Shown piece by piece: positions 1 to 4,753 of a DNA stretch of 6,983 bases (positions are counted from its first letter, which is position 1; each line of letters starts with the position of its first letter). The translations under genes were made by a program, and so were the position numbers. Under the pieces are notes generated by a model, which worked only from the letters and a program-made list of their open reading frames with translations, was not told the DNA's origin and searched no databases. This stretch comes from Nitrososphaerota archaeon (GTDB lineage: Archaea; Thermoproteota; Nitrososphaeria; Nitrososphaerales; JACPRH01). The stretch covers positions 1 through 6,983 of the forward strand of contig JARPAQ010000129.1 in assembly GCA_029460375.1 (NCBI GenBank). Reading direction: 5' to 3'.

Positions 1-110
1 CTTCCTCTAAGTATGACTGGTATTGCTTTTCTCTGTATGGGTGTAGGTTCACTCCAACCTATCTTCTCTATGTAATTGGCTATATGTGACTCTATCTGTT
101 GAAACTTCAT
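1..110 (-). CDS. DEAD/DEAH-box helicase, Lhr-like (N-terminal fragment)
   Basis: Only the first 36 codons are in the window; the gene continues beyond the left edge. Reading from an ATG at 110-108, the peptide has a short helix and then GWSEPTPIQRKAIPVILRG (residues 18-36). This is the Q-motif of superfamily 2 helicases, with the invariant Gln at residue 26, in the form common in archaeal Lhr-like DEAD/DEAH proteins. The Walker A motif should follow just outside the window. Such enzymes unwind RNA or DNA using ATP. In-frame initiation further upstream is unlikely because nearby ATG and GTG codons lie in frames that stop at once. The start is 48 bases after the rhomboid stop on the same strand, so co-transcription is plausible. 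An AT-rich TTATAT at about 163-168 could also be a promoter of its own. The subfamily cannot be settled from this fragment. Confidence 0.75.
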   Translation of the reverse strand, partial: MKFQQIESHIANYIEKIGWSEPTPIQRKAIPVILRG

Positions 111-158
111 GTCTTCTCTTTCTCTAAATCACTTGTCATGCTGTTTCTAGTTTTCAAG

Positions 159-737
159 TTAGATATAATTTTCCTCTGACTGTTTCTGCGTGTATCTGTA
201 GCCTAGGATGAGCCCGACCAGCAGCCCGCCTGCGTGAGCGTAGACATTCACGTTCACACCGATATTCAGCATCAGAAAATAGAGAGTGTATACTAACGCC
301 ATAAGTATCGACTGTGCATCCAACCTCTCCGAATAGATAGTAACTGCACCGAAAATTCCGAATATGGCTCCCGACGCTCCGGCAGAAACAGTGTTCAGAC
401 CCGTAAAGAGGCTTAGGAGGCTGCCGAAGAGACCTGACGAGAGGTATATGATGAGGTACTGCCGCCGCCCGAACAGAACTTCTGCTCCTATACCGAATAT
501 CATTAAGAACAACATATTCCCTAGAAGATGTATCAAATTTACATGAACAAATATCGATGTAAACATCTGCCAAACATATCCCTGTAAAACAAGATAGTTG
601 ACCTGACCAACCAAGATCAAGACTTCGTGACTGGTCTGAATATAGCTATTACTTGCTATAGATGTCCCCACATAGATCAGTATGTTGGTGATCAGAAGGA
701 TCCTTGTAATTGAGGCTCCCGCTCCGAAGCGATACAT
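159..737 (-). CDS. Rhomboid family intramembrane serine protease
   Basis: A 192-residue polytopic membrane protein with the full rhomboid signature. The HVNLIHLLGN segment (residues 65-74) holds the two His residues and the Asn of TM2. GASG (120-123) carries the nucleophile Ser122. YAHAGG (166-171) carries the catalytic His168, completing the Ser-His dyad. Six hydrophobic segments fit the minimal bacterial/archaeal rhomboid core, and the length is normal for that form. Rhomboids cut single-span membrane proteins within or near the membrane. The ATG at 737-735 is preceded by GTGAT about 11 bases upstream. It follows a 41-codon single-span protein gene by 21 bases and precedes a helicase gene, probably in one transcript. 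The substrate is unknown; the adjacent small membrane protein is a candidate by position only. The family assignment is firm. Confidence 0.93.
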   Translation of the reverse strand: MYRFGAGASITRILLITNILIYVGTSIASNSYIQTSHEVLILVGQVNYLVLQGYVWQMFTSIFVHVNLIHLLGNMLFLMIFGIGAEVLFGRRQYLIIYLSSGLFGSLLSLFTGLNTVSAGASGAIFGIFGAVTIYSERLDAQSILMALVYTLYFLMLNIGVNVNVYAHAGGLLVGLILGYRYTQKQSEENYI

Positions 738-758
738 CTTAGATACTTATCACAAAGT

Positions 759-884
759 CTAATGAGCGCTCTTCCTTACTCTACGGTGCAGATTAAACTC
801 ATAGACAAGAATAAGCGTAACAGTCACTACGAAGAGTAGGATCATAATGCTGTCCAAGCTTCCGTAGAACTCTGGTATGCTCAC
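759..884 (-). CDS. Small single-span membrane protein (41 aa), unknown
   Basis: A short ORF on the minus strand starting with GTG at 884-882 and ending TAG at 761-759. It begins (M/V)SIPEFYGSLDS, continues with one hydrophobic segment IMILLFVVTVTLILVY (residues 13-28), and ends in a basic tail with HRRVRK (residues 33-38). The positive-inside rule predicts N-out/C-in topology. An AAGGTGG ribosome-binding site at 898-892 lies 7 bases before the GTG, and an in-frame TAA just upstream excludes a longer protein. The next gene, the rhomboid protease, starts 21 bases after the stop. I recognise no family. A TATA-like GATTTATGG at 933-941 would place a transcript start near 910. The ribosome-binding site, the membrane segment and the fit between two genes favour a real gene; a chance ORF cannot be excluded at this size. 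Confidence 0.55.
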   Translation of the reverse strand: MSIPEFYGSLDSIMILLFVVTVTLILVYEFNLHRRVRKSAH

Positions 885-891
885 TTCGAAT

Positions 892-898
892 CCACCTT
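892..898 (-). promoter_or_regulatory. Ribosome-binding site of the 41-aa membrane protein
   Basis: AAGGTGG on the minus strand, complementary over AGGTG to the archaeal 16S 3' end, with 7 bases to the GTG start at 884. It is the main support for calling this short gene. Confidence 0.5.
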
Positions 899-949
899 CT
901 TATTCTGTAGATAAAGGTCGTCATAACGGTGTCCATAAATCTTTTGCAT

Positions 950-1228
950 CTACTTCCTCTCCAAATGATTGGGTCTTCCGTTATACACCACATCTTCAGG
1001 TAGCTTCTTCTCCCACTTTGCGAGAAACTCTAGATCTTCATTCTGTTTCCTTAGATCGTCAGGCAACATTACAGGTATCTCGTCTATTATAGGGTAAAAC
1101 CTGTTACACTCAGAGCAGAGGAGAACCCCTTCTGCAACTTCATCATCCTTAGAATTCAATTCTATGAGATCCAACGGGTAATGCTTATCGATAGGGCACG
1201 CAAGTATATCAAGAAGACTCCTCTTCAA
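950..1228 (-). CDS. Trm112-like zinc-ribbon protein
   Basis: A 92-residue protein opening with MKRSLLDILACPIDKHYPL, followed by GVLLCSECNRFYPIIDEIPVML (residues 34-55), the classic pattern of the Trm112/UPF0434 family. Cys11, Cys38 and Cys41 are present; the position of the usual second Cys of the first pair is Asp14, so a four-Cys zinc site is incomplete. Trm112 proteins are small partners that stabilise and activate several tRNA, rRNA and release-factor methyltransferases; that role is family knowledge, and the partner here is unknown. The start is TTG at 1228-1226, the only standard start after the in-frame TGA nine bases upstream. The acidic, basic-ended tail after residue 60 extends beyond the minimal fold. 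A TATA-like TTTTTATT at about 1262-1268 suggests its own promoter, 25 bases ahead of a short leader. Confidence 0.85.
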   Translation of the reverse strand: MKRSLLDILACPIDKHYPLDLIELNSKDDEVAEGVLLCSECNRFYPIIDEIPVMLPDDLRKQNEDLEFLAKWEKKLPEDVVYNGRPNHLERK

Positions 1229-1255
1229 ACCACTTCAGACCCATCTTAATTTAAG

Positions 1256-1270
1256 AGGAATAAAAAGGCT
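1256..1270 (-). promoter_or_regulatory. Probable Trm112-like gene promoter, possibly also an upstream terminator
   Basis: On the minus strand this reads AGCCTTTTTATTCCT, a TATA-like box centred near 1264 that would start a transcript near 1238, ten bases before the TTG start. The same T-run lies about 35 bases after the stop of the AIR-synthase-related gene and could act as its oligo-T terminator. Both roles are inferred from base composition and spacing only. Confidence 0.35.
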
Positions 1271-1299
1271 TACTCTGAAACAAGTGTAAGATACCCCTA

Positions 1300-2361
1300 C
1301 TATGTCCACCCTTTCTGAGAGGCATCCCAAAAGGCTTTCCAGTATAGATCCTCCTGTGGAAGAATAAGAGGCTTCTTTACTCCTTCCTCGATATAATAGA
1401 GTCCCTTCTCAGCGGGAATTACCTCGCCGATGATCGCTGAAGTGATGCCTTTAGATTTCAAAGCATCAACTACATCTGTTTCCTTTTCAGGTCTCACCGT
1501 AATAATCATAGTTCCACTACTTAGAGTTGAATAGGGATCTAAACCAAAAAAGGAGCAGATCTTTTCAGCCTCTTTGGAAAGAGGTACGAATTTTTTCTCT
1601 ATACGAAGACCTTTCGAAGAGGCAGATGCAAGTTCAGCCAGCCCCCCGTACACCCCTCCTTCTGTAGCGTCATGCATAGCTGTTACCCCATTATCTCTAA
1701 CTCCTACGGAGGAGGCGATTAGAGCATCTTCTACAGCGCTACATTGACGAAATGTTCTTTGAGCTTTGGCCAGAAAGGTTTTTCCAAATTTTTCTTTAAG
1801 GGTGTTTGGAAAGGACTTTGCAAGTACAGCTGTAGCCTCTATTGCGATTCCCTTGGTTATGATAACGCTGTCTCCGATTCTAGCCATGCTTGCATCAATA
1901 TAATGATCCTCTTCACCGACACCTATTATGGTACCTGCTCCAATTATGCTGTAACCGCATCCAGGATATCTTCCTGTGTGCCCTGATACAACTGAAACAC
2001 CTAGTTTTTCGAATTCTTTGATCAAGGCTTCCCAATATATCTTAAACTCTTCATCTTTTATTGTGGGTGGAAGGTTGAAGTCTAATGAGGCGTAGGCTGG
2101 GGGGAGACCACTTGTAGCTATGTCATTAGCCAGTAAGTGTGCGGATAGCCAACCTGAGTCCTTTAATCCGAGAGCTGGGATGATTGATAGAGGATCTGTT
2201 GAAAAAACCATTATCTTGTCTTCGTATATCTTTATTGCTCCAACATCAACTCCGTGTTTTGGGCGGCTAAGGATTTCTGGTCGAAAGGCTCCTAGTTTGG
2301 AGAGAATTACTTTCTCAAGAAATGTTCTGTTTACTTTTCCAATCTGGTGCGTAGGCTTCAT
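1300..2361 (-). CDS. AIR synthase-related (PurM/HypE/ThiL superfamily) enzyme of unknown substrate
   Basis: A 353-residue protein with the two-domain AIR-synthase fold. N-terminal domain: HGVDVGAI (36-43), STDPLSI (54-60), ANDIATSGLPP (78-88) and SGHTGRY (127-133), matching the HypE-like ATP-binding half. C-terminal domain: GDSVIITKG (163-171), MHDATEGGVYGGLAELA (229-245, as in HypE) and a glycine-rich SSGTMI (281-286). Relatives include PurM, ThiL, HypE and SelD, which use ATP to phosphorylate or activate a substrate. It ends in KGWT and lacks the C-terminal Cys tail on which HypE carries the carbamoyl/cyano group, so hydrogenase maturation is unlikely. It lies downstream of thiT on the same strand, suggesting a thiamine-related role. 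I chose the ATG at 2361, which fits the family N-terminus; an in-frame TTG at 2400, 18 bases after the thiT stop, would add 13 residues and is a real alternative. Reaction unknown. Confidence 0.85.
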   Translation of the reverse strand: MKPTHQIGKVNRTFLEKVILSKLGAFRPEILSRPKHGVDVGAIKIYEDKIMVFSTDPLSIIPALGLKDSGWLSAHLLANDIATSGLPPAYASLDFNLPPTIKDEEFKIYWEALIKEFEKLGVSVVSGHTGRYPGCGYSIIGAGTIIGVGEEDHYIDASMARIGDSVIITKGIAIEATAVLAKSFPNTLKEKFGKTFLAKAQRTFRQCSAVEDALIASSVGVRDNGVTAMHDATEGGVYGGLAELASASSKGLRIEKKFVPLSKEAEKICSFFGLDPYSTLSSGTMIITVRPEKETDVVDALKSKGITSAIIGEVIPAEKGLYYIEEGVKKPLILPQEDLYWKAFWDASQKGWT

Positions 2362-2418
2362 TCGTCTTGAAATCTTCTTGTTACCATACAAATAGTTCAA
2401 TAGGGTACAGTGAGTTTG

Positions 2419-2973
2419 CTACTGATATATCTTGAGTATGTTTCTCTTTATCAGACCATAAATCAAAATTCCGCTGATAATGAATTCCACCGACAAGTAG
2501 CTGCCATTATATATCGCTGAATATAGTGCGGGATGTAATCCTTCAGGAGCAAAAGATGCGAAGAAGATAATTCCAGAAAGAAAATGAGAAATGAATCTGC
2601 CGGCAACGGCTACTCCAACTCCTAACATAGGAAGGTTTCTGAATAAGCCTGCTAAACCTAGAGCTCCGAATGCTAGCGGAAAATCTAACAGCACTTGTGC
2701 GGGATGGTAAACGAAGGGCTCCTCTATAAGCACAACTAGCCCAAAGATCCCCCCTGCTAGCATCCCGAGTTTAGGTCCCCGTCTAAGAGAGAATAATATA
2801 ACTGGAATCATTGCTCCTAAAGTTACAGAGCCACCTTGAGGCAAAGTTAGGAGTTTTATAAGATGAAGCGCACCGGAAAGCGCGATCATTATTATCATTT
2901 CTGCAAGAATCTTCGTTGATAGGTAGGGCTGGGAATTATCAGACGCTAAGAGTTCTCTTACTCCTCCACTCAT
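2419..2973 (-). CDS. thiT: Thiamine-specific ECF transporter S component ThiT
   Basis: A 184-residue membrane protein with about six hydrophobic segments, the usual size of ECF S components. Diagnostic ThiT stretches are LPQGGSVTLGAMIPVIL (44-60), HPAQVLLDFPLAFGALGLAG (90-109), GRFISHFLSG (125-134) and the late YSAIYNGSYL (151-160) preceding the last helix. ThiT binds thiamine with high affinity and hands it inward through a shared energising module (EcfT plus two ATPases), which is not encoded here and must lie elsewhere. The gene starts at ATG 2973-2971 and is divergent from the thiR-type regulator across 78 bases. The AIR-synthase-related gene follows on the same strand. Control by the neighbouring regulator is likely because palindromes and a shared TATA-like box sit in the divergent region. 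Substrate is inferred from family motifs and the ThiN-domain neighbour. Confidence 0.87.
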   Translation of the reverse strand: MSGGVRELLASDNSQPYLSTKILAEMIIMIALSGALHLIKLLTLPQGGSVTLGAMIPVILFSLRRGPKLGMLAGGIFGLVVLIEEPFVYHPAQVLLDFPLAFGALGLAGLFRNLPMLGVGVAVAGRFISHFLSGIIFFASFAPEGLHPALYSAIYNGSYLSVEFIISGILIYGLIKRNILKIYQ

Positions 2974-2984
2974 TATCTTTATCG

Positions 2985-2995
2985 TCTCGCCGAGA
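2985..2995. repeat. Inverted repeat TCTCG-C-CGAGA near the thiT transcript start
   Basis: A perfect 5-1-5 inverted repeat, 12 to 22 bases upstream of the thiT ATG. With the shared TATA-like element at 3011-3018 it would overlap the thiT transcript start, a typical archaeal repressor position. It could also form a small 5' leader hairpin. Its sequence does not match the AT-rich palindrome at 3023-3041, so it is a secondary operator candidate. Confidence 0.35.
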
Positions 2996-3024
2996 ACGTA
3001 TTTGGAATTATTTATAAACGTATT
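2995..3024. repeat. Direct repeat AACGTATT, two copies 22 bases apart
   Basis: AACGTATT occurs at 2995-3002 and again at 3017-3024, a 22-base period that puts both copies on the same face of the helix, either side of the shared TATA-like box. It may be part of a regulator-binding array; chance cannot be excluded for 8 bases in an AT-rich region. Confidence 0.35.
3011..3018. promoter_or_regulatory. Symmetric TATA box shared by thiT and thiR
   Basis: TTTATAAA is self-complementary and so can serve both divergent genes. From its centre, 25 bases to the right is about 3039, giving a short thiR leader of about 12 bases with AAGGA; 25 bases to the left is about 2989, giving a thiT leader of about 16 bases. 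Both spacings suit archaeal TBP/TFB promoters. Inferred from sequence and spacing. Confidence 0.5.
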
Positions 3025-3041
3025 AATAAGTCACTTATAAA
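3023..3041. promoter_or_regulatory. Candidate ThiR operator palindrome
   Basis: TTAATAAGTCACTTATAAA is a palindrome around C3032: ATAAGT (3026-3031) and ACTTAT (3033-3038) pair perfectly, the next pair mismatches, and two more pairs match. It lies between the TATA-like box and the thiR ATG at 3052 and covers the predicted thiR transcript start, as expected for an autoregulatory operator. Binding by the adjacent HTH-ThiN protein is inference. Confidence 0.5.
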
Positions 3042-3051
3042 GGAACTTGAT

Positions 3052-3999
3052 ATGCATCCACCGGCCGAACTTATGACTAAGCACCTCCTCCCAGCACTGA
3101 GGGGATTAGTAACTCATAAGCTCCGTGAGATTGACTACAGTCAAAGTAAAATTGCGGCTATGTTAGGCATCACCCAAGCCTCAGTCAGTCTATACCTGAC
3201 TCAAGACCCCTCATTCTACAGAAAGAAGATGCGGGAAATCGGTGTCGAAGACTCTAACACCGACCGTTACGTAGAGATGCTCTTTGAAGACCTGATAAGA
3301 GGCCGAGTAGAAGCCATATACACCATATCCTCTATCTGGCGTAACCTCCTTGCAAGCGGTCTCCTCTGCCCTACTCATAAGAAGGAAGCATCTATATTGG
3401 AAGATTGCGATGTCTGTATGAGGCTGTTCGGCCCGGTTCAGACTGATCTTCAGAAGGATGAAGTTCTACGTGAAGTCAAACGGGCTGCAAGGATAGTGGA
3501 AGAATCACCTTGCTTCCCGTACGTTATGCCTGAGGTCTCGGTCAACATAGTTATGGCAGTACAAGGTGGAAAGACAGAGGCCGATGTAGCCGCATTCCCT
3601 GGGAGAATAGTGACGATACACGGACGAGCTAAGCATATCTCATCGGCAGAATTCAATGCCTCCCGCCACATGGCCCGGATGCTCCTGACCGCCATGCAGC
3701 GTAACCCAGAGCTCAGGGCCGCTATCAACATCAAGTATGACGATAAAGTTGAAGATATTCTGTCCAGTATGAATCTAAGTTTCACCCGTATTTCAAGCGA
3801 AGATCATAGAGCAAGCTTAGAAGGAGACGTTATCGTCTCAGCCTTCAAGGCGAAACTGAACTCCAACAAGGTGGCAATTCCTCCCCTAGTTGTGGATGAA
3901 GGTGGAGAGGGCTTGGAGCCTATAACCTACATATTCGGAAGAAACGCAACCGAAGCCGCACAACAAGCCCTAGAAATAGCTAAAAGATACGTGACATAA
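3052..3999 (+). CDS. thiR: HTH-ThiN thiamine-responsive transcriptional regulator (ThiR type)
   Basis: A 315-residue protein. Residues 30-50 (SQSKIAAMLGITQASVSLYLT) form a clear helix-turn-helix. A middle region has C106-x2-H109 and C119-x2-C122, a possible zinc site. Residues about 140-315 are a ThiN domain: VAAFPGRIVTIHGRAKHIS (179-197), FNASRHMARMLL (201-212), LRAAINIKY (221-229) and PLVVDEGGEGLEPITYIFG (278-296). ThiN by itself is an archaeal thiamine-phosphate synthase; fused to an HTH it is known as the ThiR repressor family, which senses thiamine phosphate and controls thiamine synthesis and uptake. I favour regulator over enzyme because of the HTH, the absence of a ThiD partner and the divergent thiT; residual synthase activity cannot be excluded by eye. 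The ATG at 3052 is preceded by AAGGA with a 7-base gap. A palindrome over the predicted transcript start suggests autoregulation. Confidence 0.87.
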   Translation: MHPPAELMTKHLLPALRGLVTHKLREIDYSQSKIAAMLGITQASVSLYLTQDPSFYRKKMREIGVEDSNTDRYVEMLFEDLIRGRVEAIYTISSIWRNLLASGLLCPTHKKEASILEDCDVCMRLFGPVQTDLQKDEVLREVKRAARIVEESPCFPYVMPEVSVNIVMAVQGGKTEADVAAFPGRIVTIHGRAKHISSAEFNASRHMARMLLTAMQRNPELRAAINIKYDDKVEDILSSMNLSFTRISSEDHRASLEGDVIVSAFKAKLNSNKVAIPPLVVDEGGEGLEPITYIFGRNATEAAQQALEIAKRYVT

Positions 4000-4033
4000 T
4001 TCTCATTTATACTTCTAACAGTCTGAGAGATAG

Positions 4034-4043
4034 ATTTTAAACT
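4034..4043 (+). promoter_or_regulatory. TATA-like box of the tRNA gene
   Basis: ATTTTAAACT is centred about 31 bases before the tRNA 5' end at 4070, which fits an archaeal tRNA promoter with a few bases of 5' leader removed by RNase P. Called from composition and spacing. Confidence 0.45.
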
Positions 4044-4069
4044 AGAGCTTTATTGAGCTACTTCACGCA

Positions 4070-4163
4070 GCCGGGGTAGCTCAGCCTGGTTAGAGCGCCA
4101 GCCTCCACAAACAGGGCGTTACTCATAATCTGGAGGCCGCGGGTTCGAAACCCGCCCCCGGCA
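4070..4163 (+). tRNA. Elongator tRNA-Met (CAT) with a 19-base intron
   Basis: All arms can be drawn. Acceptor GCCGGGG (4070-4076) pairs with CCCCGGC (4156-4162), discriminator A4163, no encoded CCA. D stem GCTC/GAGC (4079-4082, 4093-4096) has a 10-base loop. T arm is GCGGG-TTCGAAA-CCCGC (4139-4155). The anticodon loop CTCATAA (4122-4128) carries CAT at 4124-4126. Its stem CCAGA/TCTGG forms only after removal of 4102-4120, joining CCAG (4098-4101) to A4121. The mature RNA is 75 bases with a 5-base variable loop. G1-C72 and the acceptor sequence fit elongator Met and not initiator; a CAT-bearing tRNA-Ile2 is less likely because its acceptor stem usually differs. A T-run follows at 4167-4171. 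The flanking thiR gene and the phosphoribosyltransferase gene appear unrelated in function. Confidence 0.93.
4102..4120 (+). other. tRNA intron at non-canonical position 30/31
   Basis: A 19-base intron inside the anticodon stem. The precursor folds into a bulge-helix-bulge: outer pairs GAG (4093-4095)/CTC (4122-4124), central 4-bp helix CGCC (4096-4099)/GGCG (4115-4118), and 3-base bulges AGC (4100-4102) and TTA (4119-4121), each cut between its second and third base. This geometry and the restored anticodon stem independently give the same boundaries. Confidence 0.88.
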
Positions 4164-4171
4164 CTCTTTTT
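4164..4171 (+). terminator. Oligo-T terminator after tRNA-Met
   Basis: CTCTTTTT directly follows the tRNA 3' end. Archaeal RNA polymerase terminates on short T-runs, and the next gene is convergent, so a stop here is expected. Confidence 0.45.
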
Positions 4172-4195
4172 GATGAGTCAAGTCTGTGGAGATGT

Positions 4196-4648
4196 TTATC
4201 CTTGCTGTTCGTTCTCCCACGGGAAGACTATCCATTCGCTGACGTTTCTTACAAAGTAGTTGGGGGTGATGCTGCTCCACGGTTTTACGAAGAGCGCTGC
4301 GGTTTCTATTTTTTCAGGGTCTTGAGGTCTGAGCCATTCTAGTATGGTTCTCATAGTGTCGCCTGAGTCTACTATATCGTCAACAACGAGAATCCGCCTG
4401 TCTTTCACCTCTTCACTCAGTGTTGACAGTATCTTCGGCTTCTCACGTGTGTATGCTCTTATGTAGCTCTTGATATTGACAAAATCTATCCTGATTCTCA
4501 GTCTATTAGCTATAAGCAGAGCAGCCGGTATCCCTCCTCTAGCAATTCCTATAACAAGATCATAACTTATCTCTGCCGCTCTGATCTTTGACACAAGGTG
4601 CTCCGCCGACCTCCCGAATTCAGACCAGCTTATAGCCTTCTTCTCCAT
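4196..4648 (-). CDS. Purine-type phosphoribosyltransferase
   Basis: A 150-residue type I PRTase. The pyrophosphate loop is GIARGGIP (34-41) and the PRPP motif is RILVVDDIVDSGDTM (85-99) with the acidic pair Asp90-Asp91. The C-terminal EWIVFPWE (138-145) is the hood pattern of small archaeal/bacterial xanthine-guanine or hypoxanthine PRTases of the Gpt type. It would join PRPP and a 6-oxopurine base to give a nucleotide for salvage in the cytoplasm; which base is used cannot be told from sequence. Starts at ATG 4648-4646. A TATA-like GTTAAATTAG at about 4670-4679 would start transcription almost at the ATG, so the mRNA may be leaderless. It ends 33 bases from the tRNA gene in convergent orientation and is divergent from the CoA-binding protein gene. 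Confidence 0.87.
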   Translation of the reverse strand: MEKKAISWSEFGRSAEHLVSKIRAAEISYDLVIGIARGGIPAALLIANRLRIRIDFVNIKSYIRAYTREKPKILSTLSEEVKDRRILVVDDIVDSGDTMRTILEWLRPQDPEKIETAALFVKPWSSITPNYFVRNVSEWIVFPWENEQQG

Positions 4649-4669
4649 TACTACAATCTATCCCACATA

Positions 4670-4680
4670 CTAATTTAACT
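4670..4680 (-). promoter_or_regulatory. TATA-like box of the phosphoribosyltransferase gene
   Basis: On the minus strand AGTTAAATTAG lies about 27 bases before the ATG at 4648, placing the transcript start at or next to the start codon, the pattern of leaderless archaeal mRNAs. Spacing-based call. Confidence 0.4.
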
Positions 4681-4712
4681 CTGTTCTGTAAATAAGAACC
4701 AGAAACAGACCT

Positions 4713-4720
4713 CTTTTAAG
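4713..4720 (+). promoter_or_regulatory. TATA-like box of the CoA-binding protein gene
   Basis: CTTTTAAG centred near 4717 would start transcription around 4742, at the edge of the GGTGA ribosome-binding site. A second AT-rich ATTTAAAG at 4733-4740 is too close to the proposed start at 4754 to serve it. Confidence 0.35.
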
Positions 4721-4741
4721 CTCCCGAGACCCATTTAAAGT

Positions 4742-4746
4742 GGTGA
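4742..4746 (+). promoter_or_regulatory. Ribosome-binding site that decides a CTG start
   Basis: GGTGA is an exact match to the archaeal anti-Shine-Dalgarno core and sits 7 bases before CTG at 4754. No ATG, GTG or TTG lies in frame between the upstream TAA (4736-4738) and 4976, so this site is the main evidence for where translation begins. Confidence 0.6.
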
Positions 4747-4753
4747 AGGATAT

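Noticed and set aside
154..573. Minus-strand ORF of 139 codons overlapping the rhomboid gene
   Set aside because: It is rich in Arg, Ser and Cys with no recognisable fold and lies wholly across the rhomboid reading frame, whose motifs are unmistakable.
799..993. Minus-strand 64-codon ORF overlapping the Trm112-like gene and the small membrane protein
   Set aside because: It overlaps the two better-supported frames, has no hydrophobic or family pattern, and no ribosome-binding site as good as AAGGTGG at 892-898.
877..1092. Plus-strand ORF opposite the Trm112-like gene
   Set aside because: Ser/Thr-rich shadow with no ribosome-binding site; the opposite strand has a clear Trm112 pattern.
1245..1255. 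CTTAA-T-TTAAG palindrome before the Trm112-like gene
   Set aside because: Short and purely AT-rich around its centre; no related copy was seen and it is within chance expectation.
1300..2361. Annotation as hydrogenase maturation protein HypE
   Set aside because: The C-terminal Cys that carries the cyano-group precursor is missing and no hydrogenase genes are nearby; only the superfamily is supported.
3450..3785. Minus-strand ORF of 111 codons inside thiR
   Set aside because: It is antisense to well-conserved ThiN motifs and shows no family features of its own.
3052..3999. Annotation as a plain thiamine-phosphate synthase
   Set aside because: The N-terminal HTH, lack of a ThiD domain and divergent thiT with operator-like palindromes favour a regulator; enzyme activity is not excluded.
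4098..4133. Reading the tRNA as tRNA-Trp (CCA) or tRNA-Gly with a canonical intron
   Set aside because: The 5' segment CCAGCCTCCA suggests this at first, but it leaves a C-T mismatch at 31/39, whereas removing 4102-4120 restores a perfect stem, the CTCATAA loop and a textbook bulge-helix-bulge.
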